Shown here in pieces: positions 29,440 through 35,283 of a stretch of 35,283 nucleotides of DNA. Position 1 is the stretch's first letter. The number at the start of each line of letters is the position of its first letter. The notes beneath the pieces were generated by a model. That model was not told where the DNA came from, did not search any database, and was given only the letters and a program-made list of their open reading frames with translations. This DNA is from Apostichopus parvimensis (Eukaryota > Echinodermata > Holothuroidea > Aspidochirotida > Stichopodidae). Location of the stretch: contig KN887904.1 of assembly GCA_000934455.1 (NCBI GenBank), positions 1 to 35,283 on the forward strand, in the 5' to 3' direction. The position numbers were made by a program, and so were the translations under genes.

Positions 29440-31734
29440 CAGCGACGTAGCCAGGAATTTGAAAGGGGGGAGCACTGTTTGCGATTGATATGGATTTTCC
29501 AAGATGTAGACACGACTATCTGAGCGGAGCGCCACCATCGGTTGGCGCGGAGCGTACAAGAAAATTTTTGGTTTTACAAACCCCCCAGATGGCCAGAAAC
29601 GGCCCTTCCCGAGTGCTCATTCTGGTTCCCTGGCCTCTTGCTAACTTGAGACACCTCATTCAATATCACTTTTAATCCCCCAAAACAAACGAGTTAAAAT
29701 AGTATGTAATTCAATACTACATAATGTATTTAAAATTAGCAAGGTACATGTACAGGGCAGTCTTACTTTTCAACTTCTAATACTTGTAGATACAAAGATA
29801 GGCCAGAAATGTCTTTGATACAACTATAGCCAGTAATTGTCTTCGATACAACTGTAGCTAGTAAATGTTTAAGTTAGCCTAATACGAGAAGGCGAGAGCT
29901 ATCTGACTATTGCCATCTGATGCAAATTTCTCAACTGTTTTCTCAACTGAAATATTATCTGCGTAAACGGGTTCTTAACTAGATGTTAAAAAACTGACAA
30001 GATCGGATCCTAGTCTTTTTCGGCGGGTAGAGTGTTGAATGAAACGGCACGCGATAGATAAATAATAATAATAATAATAACTAAGATTTATAATGCGCTA
30101 ATTATAAACAAAATAGTTGTCAAAAGCGCCATACATATAAATATGAATAGAAAGAAAAGCAAAAACAATAATGCAACAATGAAATATAATTACAAATCAA
30201 ATTGAAAATGTTTAGCATAGAGGTAGGTTTTTAGTTTAGATTTGAAAAGTGATTTATTAGGTATACATTTTAAATGGTTTGGGAGGGAATTCCACAATTT
30301 GGGACCAGAAACTGAAAAAGTAACCCCATTGGTCCTAGGTTCAAGGAGGGTAATAAATTTTGACTGACGAGTGGCACGCTTGTAATGCTTTACTATTAGA
30401 AGTTCTGAAAGGTAGTTTGGAGATAAATGGTTATAAATACAATTGTGGATTAAAATAAGGACTTTGAAATGTATACGCGTTTCAATTGGAAGCCAGTGTA
30501 ATGCTTTAAGAAGAGGTGTAACATGTGTAAACTTAGTTTGCTTGAAGATAAGTTTGGCAGCCCAGTTTTGAATTTTTTGCAAACGAATTACCAGATTTTT
30601 TGTGAGGCCAATGAAAATAGAATTACAGAAATCAAGGCGGGATGTAACAAAAGCATGGATTAATTGCTCACTCATTTCTTGGGATAGATATGGTCTGACT
30701 GATTTGATATTCCTTAAGTGTATACAACAAGATTTAATGACATTAGAAATGTGTTGTTCAAGAGAGAATTTTGAATCAAGTGTTACTCCTAAGTTGCGAG
30801 CCTGATGACATGGATTTACAATATGACAGCCTAGATGACAGAGAATAGGTCACCTAATTTAGCCATATTTTTGCTACGTTCATTTCAATAGTTTTTCCTG
30901 TCTAGACTCTTAAACTCGTCCAGCAAAGCTATGGATTTGAATTATGGGTGTTTTTAAAAAAAAGATAACTTGGCCAAAAAAGTGTAGGCCCGGGCCTACA
31001 GTGCTACATACTGGCTACGCCCCTGATCATATGATATGATATATTATCAGCAGATTTTGTTTCCTGTTTGAATTCTTTTACATGTTCTATTAAATAATAT
31101 ATCAGAAAGACAAACACAGTGCTCGTTTACAATTTTTCCAGTAGGATGATTCTTGTTTATTGTCCAATGTCTGGACTTTAATACATTTGACAAACTTAAC
31201 TGATGGACAATATAAACTTTCATATTTTGTAATATAGCCAGATATGCAGTTAGTGGCCTAAAAACAAATATCCTTATCGCAGTGTATTACCAGTGTAATA
31301 ATTATTTATAGGAAGTGCGTATCACGTACGATTGCTAGCTTAGCTTCATAACAAGCTGTTCGTGCAACAATAATTAGGACGAATCATAGAAAGGATGAGA
31401 ACGAACGTTGTCGACGTTGTTGGGCATACGGTTCGTGACATTCCATAGAGTGCGGTTAGGTAGGCAATATGTATTTTATTACGCAGGGGCCAACTGTAGG
31501 CTTGTAATAGGATATAGGCTAAATTTAGCTAATTGCATCTGCCAAACTAAGTAGTTGAATCAGTAGGCCAGAATGTTACTACGATTATAATCGAGTTAAC
31601 GGAGCTGACGAGTATTCAAGATCAAAAGAGCACTGACAAAATACCATGCTAAAAAAAGGACAGTTTAAAAAAAAAATTGACACTGAAAGGGGGGGAGCAG
31701 TCGCTCCCCCTGCTCCCCCCTGGCTACATCCCTG
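29440..31734. mobile_element. Inner hAT-like DNA transposon nested in the outer one
   Basis: Ends CAGCGACGTAGCCAGG and, inverted, CCTGGCTACATCCCTG (right end at 31734), followed inward on both sides by GGGGGGAGC. Flanks GGTGGGGG (29432-29439) and GGTGAGGG (31735-31742) match at 7 of 8. A third copy of the terminal word, CTGGCTACGCCCCTG, lies internally at 31008-31022, so a further rearrangement is possible. No transposase frame seen. Confidence 0.65.
30059..30840 (-). mobile_element. CR1-like LINE, 3' fragment
   Basis: The - strand frame from about 30805 to 30190 reads ARNLGVTLDSKFSLEQHI, then SRLDFCNSIFIGL, LQKIQNWAAKLI, LLKALHWLPIETRIHFK, GPKLWNSLPNHLK and FKSKLKTYL. This is the end of reverse transcriptase and the C-terminal segment of CR1-clade LINEs, with no stop over about 200 codons. 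The 3' UTR with GCGCATTATAAATCT runs to an (ATT)n tail at 30061-30080. 5' truncated; inserted in the inner hAT element. Confidence 0.88.
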
Positions 31735-31957
31735 GGTGAGGGGAATTATTAGCCATTGGCTACGAAATGAATATAAAAATTAGGGACAGCTTTAGAACTA
31801 GTATTATAACCATCATCAGTGTTGCAACTCCAACGTAAATAAAGTGAAAAGAATATCGCACGGAAATAAAATATTCCTTATTCCGTTAGCTGATATTGAA
31901 ATATTTAATCTGATATGAAAAATAATGTGGAAAAGTATGTTGGCGTGACATTTCAAT

Positions 31958-31985
31958 CGAAACGTCAGGCCAACTTACTTTTACA
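31958..31985 (+). ncRNA. Hammerhead 3' half, fragment
   Basis: CGAAACGTCAGGCCAACTTAC repeats, with one mismatch, the 3' half of the hammerhead-like motif of 23999-24037 (opposite strand). The 5' half with CUGANGA and stem II is not present, so this copy cannot fold as a ribozyme alone. It shows that the motif belongs to a repeated element. Confidence 0.55.
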
Positions 31986-32148
31986 CATATTCTTACACAG
32001 GCTCTTTAGTGGATAAGCAGTTTGCTAACAATTTTATTTTATTTATGAAAAATAAAACAATCCCGAACGTTTGCCTCAAATTTTCAATGATTACTATCTG
32101 CGAAGGAAAACTTCCGATCGAACGTTGTTTCAAACGATCTTACACAGT

Positions 32149-32175
32149 AAGTCAATGGCGCTTCTCCATTGACTT
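32149..32175. repeat. 10-bp arm hairpin
   Basis: AAGTCAATGG (32149-32158) and CCATTGACTT (32166-32175) around a 7-base loop, perfect, inside the outer hAT-like element. Meaning unknown. Confidence 0.6.
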
Positions 32176-33431
32176 ATCTACATGTGGGAGAAATCACACA
32201 CTAAAGTCTCATTGACTTTGTCACGCGTGTCGCTGGAAATCAGACTTGCTTTTAGTCTATTGCGGTAAAGAGTTTAGTTAATGCAAAGGGGTTATTTTAG
32301 CACGTATGGTACATGCGGTCAGGGAAAAAAAGTCGCTTCGGGTTTTTGGCAAAAGTATGCGTAAGAATGTTTGCCTAATCACAAAATGCAGTAGAACTAC
32401 TGAGGACTGTCGCCAAACATTTTTAGGAGTATTTGGCGCCTTGATTTCATCATTTTATTGCATTTGGTAAACCTTGGGCGCATTTTCAAACTGAACAGTT
32501 ATGAAGCTCAACTGTTCTCTAGCCAGACTAGCCTAATGTACGTAGAACTCACAATGAACAAAGCCTAATGTTATTGTTTTCACCTACGGTGAAACGACCA
32601 AAGTATATTGATTTGGTTTTTATATTTAGTCGAGACAATTAATCTTTCTTATCAATCGTTAAACATGATAACAGCTTATCGCGGGTATACTGTATGATGT
32701 TAACTGCCAAAACTGGATAGTATATTGCACAGCATTAGTACAAACTCGCGTGAGGGACTTGCGATACTGTTACACGGTAGATTAGCACACCTTCCCAGGC
32801 TATGAATAGCGTTGAATCGAATTTACATTCTTCTCCCGTAGTGGTTGTGGTGAATCAATAGCGTGGAAAAATACAATCCTTTATGTGGATCGTAATAATC
32901 GGTTCCAAATAATCGGTAGTGCAATGGATTTTGCCGATGCCGATTATTTACCGATTGTCTGATAATCGGCCCGATGCCGATTATCTAACCGATTATTGGT
33001 CGAACACTATTATTATCAGTTATGCAAACTTTTTCCTTGAATGATTCACTTGCTTGGTATAAATGTGAAGAAATTTGATTTCTGAAGAGAGCGATGGAAT
33101 CTGTATCCTTAACCAGCTTTCCTATCTGTGGTATGCCTCGATCTGATCAGTATTCTATTAAGTTAGATATCATCAATATCCATGTAGTGTTGATACACTT
33201 GACATCCCTTTAATATTATCCTCCTTCATATCCTGGATCTGCTCCTAGTGATGATACATTCTACATCCCTTTCATCTGGATCTGTTTTATCCCCTAAACC
33301 ATGCTCTGCTCAATATTAACCAACCTTGGTTTGTGTTGTTACCCTGTATGCAAGTTTGCAACTTAAGTTTGAAATATTCCATTAATGCCATCAGTAATCT
33401 ATATAACCCATAGAAATTGATAAGGATAGAA

Positions 33432-33439
33432 TGACGTCA
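33432..33439. promoter_or_regulatory. CRE-like palindrome TGACGTCA
   Basis: A perfect cAMP-response-element octamer. An 8-base word can occur by chance and no promoter is visible next to it. Confidence 0.2.
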
Positions 33440-33749
33440 TGCGACAGATACTGAAGCCACTCATCAAGTGGTGGCGCTTTCTTTGTACGGCAAGAAGGTA
33501 CCAGCACGTAATACAAACACTACGTGTTTGACTAAACTTAAGTGATAAAGTTGAAATAATTAACTCGAAATGGTGATATCGCGTGCCGCCATTGGTGTGC
33601 AAAATCTTCGAAAATGTCACAGTGGATTGTAGTTTTACTTAGTAATTCTTAGGAATCGATAGTAGAAGCAATTACATAGGAATCTTAAATAATTTACTAG
33701 TGTCGTCTGCTAATTTGCAGTATTGTTATTCACGGGACACAAGATATAC

Positions 33750-33965
33750 AGTACTGTGATCGCTTAACGATCGTACAATTTCGAAGAAACGTTATTCTGC
33801 GATTTTGTACGATTTTATTCGACGTTATTCGAAATTATGCGATTTTGCGCGATTTAAAAAATCGTTGAAAAATTCGGACAAAAAGTTTTGTACGAAATTC
33901 GCACAATTATTCGCGGTTTTTGCGGTTAGTTTTACAACGTACAAAATCGCACAAAATCGTTGAAT
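33750..33965. repeat. CG-dinucleotide-rich inverted-repeat module
   Basis: TGCGATTTTGTAC (33798-33810) and its exact complement GTACAAAATCGCA (33939-33951) enclose many further GCGATTT, TTCGAA-like and AAATCG words. The module is AT-rich overall but unusually rich in CpG. It looks like subterminal transposon repeats; no ends or duplication were found. Confidence 0.55.
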
Positions 33966-34110
33966 AGGCCTTTTAGAATTACAACAGTCGTTTTTTGATA
34001 TTACGTGTGTTCAAAGTATACAACACAACTTTTATCTATGGTTCAAAGCACTTAGTTACGAGACTCAATGTCATACATTCAGTATGCACAGTCTACAGTA
34101 CTGCTCACGT

Positions 34111-34367
34111 TTAACTGGACATGTGTACGCGCACATGATCGTGTAAAGACGTATAAACAAGTACAATCGCGAATAAACTCGTTGACAAACAAATTGCCGC
34201 ATAGACACCTCGTATAATCCATGTACGAGTTTCTACGCAGGAAATGCTATTGTGCTCAATGAATAGGATTAAAGTCGCCGAAAGAATTTGAAAACCTAGA
34301 AGAAAAAATAAAGTGTTACTGAGCGTTTCTTGTGTCAAATTTTTATATAATTTACCGTTGGCTCCAA
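34111..34367 (-). CDS. Possible terminal exon of an unknown membrane protein
   Basis: On the - strand an acceptor-like 'ttttttttcttcattcag' ends at 34368, followed by 84 open codons and a TAA-type stop at 34111. The peptide has two hydrophobic segments (NTLFFLLGFQILSATLILFI and GVYAAICLSTSLFAIVLVYT) separated by a polar loop with a cysteine. The frame upstream has no ATG nearby, so an internal or terminal exon fits better than a whole gene. The family is not recognised and no polyadenylation signal is seen. A chance frame remains quite possible. Confidence 0.3.
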
Positions 34368-34370
34368 CTG

Positions 34371-34430
34371 AATGAAGAAAAAAAATTCCACCCAACAACT
34401 GAAAAGAAAAAAAACTTCCACCCAACAACT
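34371..34430. repeat. 30-bp tandem duplication of a splice-acceptor-like tract
   Basis: Two units, 34371-34400 and 34401-34430, each an A-rich run followed by TTCCACCCAACAACT. On the - strand each is a pyrimidine tract ending in CAG, so the duplication makes two acceptors 30 bases apart and in frame. Confidence 0.6.
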
Positions 34431-35152
34431 TTGAGTTTGAAGAAGGGCCGGTTAAAAACAAAACATGTTTATCGTCCGCGCAATGGGCCTCCTTTTTCCT
34501 GATTCCCGAGTTTCTATTCGGATTACAAGAAATCTAAACTATCCTTATTTTGTAAAGGTTGCATCATATTCCAAACTAGTATTAGCGCATGAAAAGAAGA
34601 AAAATGGCCGCCTGTTTTATTCAGATCTCAGTACGAGAAACATGTATTTTATTTGGATAATAGAACATCTTTCGTTAATGTGGTTAAGTTAATATTTTCC
34701 TACCCTAGCTATATGTCGATATTATAAAACCTTCATGAAACAGACTTTTTTGAAAATGGATTTTGAAGCTGTCAAAAATTTAACAAATGCTTACCGTTAA
34801 ATACTGGCGTCAAACAATACATTTCGTATATATTCCAATAAAGATCCACAAAGGATAACAATGCTAAGTAGAGCTTACTAAAGAGAGATAGAAACTGCAT
34901 GTACATGGTCATTTTAAGTATCCAAGTACTATACAAAGAGATTGAGTTCACCGAATCACCCCTTTTCCCTACCACCTGAGGAAAACCGTCTTTTATAAAA
35001 TATAGTACCATACAGTACTTTACATTTGATACAAAAGTTATACTTCTACAACAGCTTCCCAAAATTTGTATGTGTCGCAATAAGTTTTAACCGCACAGCA
35101 TAGTACCATTAATAATTTGCATGTTACACCAAAAGTTACACTAGGCGTCCAG

Positions 35153-35283
35153 ATGGCGGGAAAATGTACCATCGTGTTCAATGTATTGAGTCGTTCCCAC
35201 GGTGCAATGAACTTGGGCAAGTTGCCAAGTTCGAATGTCGATGACCTACTTATGTTCCGTGACCAATGTCAATGGGAATTATG
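35153..35283 (+). CDS. Possible start of an unknown gene, open to window end
   Basis: ATG 35153 opens 43 codons without a stop to the end of the window, beginning MAGKCTIVFNVLSRS and containing NVDDLLMFRDQCQWEL. The start lies in CAGATGGCGGGAAA, which combines a YY1-like ATGGCGG and an E2F-like GGCGGGAAA word; many CpG-rich animal promoters place their start codon so. No family recognised. If real, it begins inside the unfinished PGM3 intron 14, which is a reason for doubt. Confidence 0.25.
   Translation, partial: MAGKCTIVFNVLSRSHGAMNLGKLPSSNVDDLLMFRDQCQWEL

Larger units (their letters stand above)
29112..33009. mobile_element. Outer hAT-like DNA transposon, interrupted by nested insertions
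   Basis: Ends TAGTGTTCGACC (29112-29123) and GGTCGAACACTA (32998-33009), 12 of 12 inverted. Both subterminal regions, about 100-130 bases, are packed with CCGATTA and CCGATGCCGATTA words, probable transposase-binding repeats. Flanks TTATTATT (29104-29111) and TTATTATC (33010-33017) match at 7 of 8, fitting an 8-bp duplication, though the words are low-complexity. No transposase is recognisable; without the inner insertion the element is about 1.6 kb. Confidence 0.72.
29036..35283 (+). other. PGM3 intron 14, continuing past the window
   Basis: Starts GTCAGA. No sequence resembling the remaining PGM3 exons (GDAISD, RPSGTED) was found on the + strand. It holds the nested transposons (29112-33009), a CRE-like TGACGTCA (33432-33439), the CG-rich module (33750-33965), a - strand membrane-like frame (34111-34367) and a promoter-like right edge. 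Confidence 0.6.

Noticed and set aside
34465..34692. 75-codon + strand frame beginning MFIVRAMGLLF, and ATGGCCGCC at 34604
   Set aside because: No homology, no splice context and composition like the surrounding AT-rich DNA; the ATGGCCGCC word alone is not enough for a promoter call.

Overview
The window is animal nuclear DNA: AT-rich, split by spliceosomal introns and dense in decayed transposons. A PGM3-like protein together with CR1/L2-type LINE tails, a tRNA-derived SINE, a hammerhead-like motif of the kind seen in Penelope-like elements and several hAT-type DNA transposons suggests a marine invertebrate, probably a deuterostome such as an echinoderm. The species is inference; the sequence does not prove it.

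One gene dominates. Fourteen coding exons on the + strand between 2674 and 29035 join in phase, with GT..AG at every junction, into 420 residues of phosphoacetylglucosamine mutase (PGM3/AGM1). This is the UDP-GlcNAc pathway enzyme that interconverts GlcNAc-6-phosphate and GlcNAc-1-phosphate. The active-site serine loop (TASHNP), the metal loop (DGDADR) and the sugar loop (EANGHGT) are all present. The C-terminal phosphate-binding domain, roughly 120 residues in relatives, is not found before the window ends, so the last intron is longer than 6.2 kb or the locus is incomplete here.

Layout: 1-2658 upstream DNA with repeat fragments; 2659-14463 exons 1-5, with intron 2 holding an inverted pair of palindrome-bearing repeats, a hairpin-rich GC patch and an L2/CR1-like LINE 3' end; 14464-18395 intron 5, with an antisense LINE bounded by a 10-bp target-site duplication and containing a 195-base assembly gap; 18396-24603 exons 6-12, with a 31/32-bp minisatellite, a SINE and a hammerhead-like motif in the introns; 24604-29035 exons 13-14, with a degenerate tandem repeat carrying nuclear-receptor-like sites and a hAT-type MITE with a perfect 8-bp duplication.

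From 29036 to the end there are two DNA transposons, one inside the other, with a LINE fragment in the inner one. Then come a CG-rich inverted-repeat module, a possible membrane-protein exon on the - strand, and at the right edge a promoter-like ATG followed by a frame open to the end.

Apart from PGM3 nothing here is a confident host gene. I see no multi-gene system. The most unusual signals are the hammerhead-like motif, the nested transposons with readable duplications and the palindrome-bearing inverted repeat pair. All alignments and folds were done by eye.
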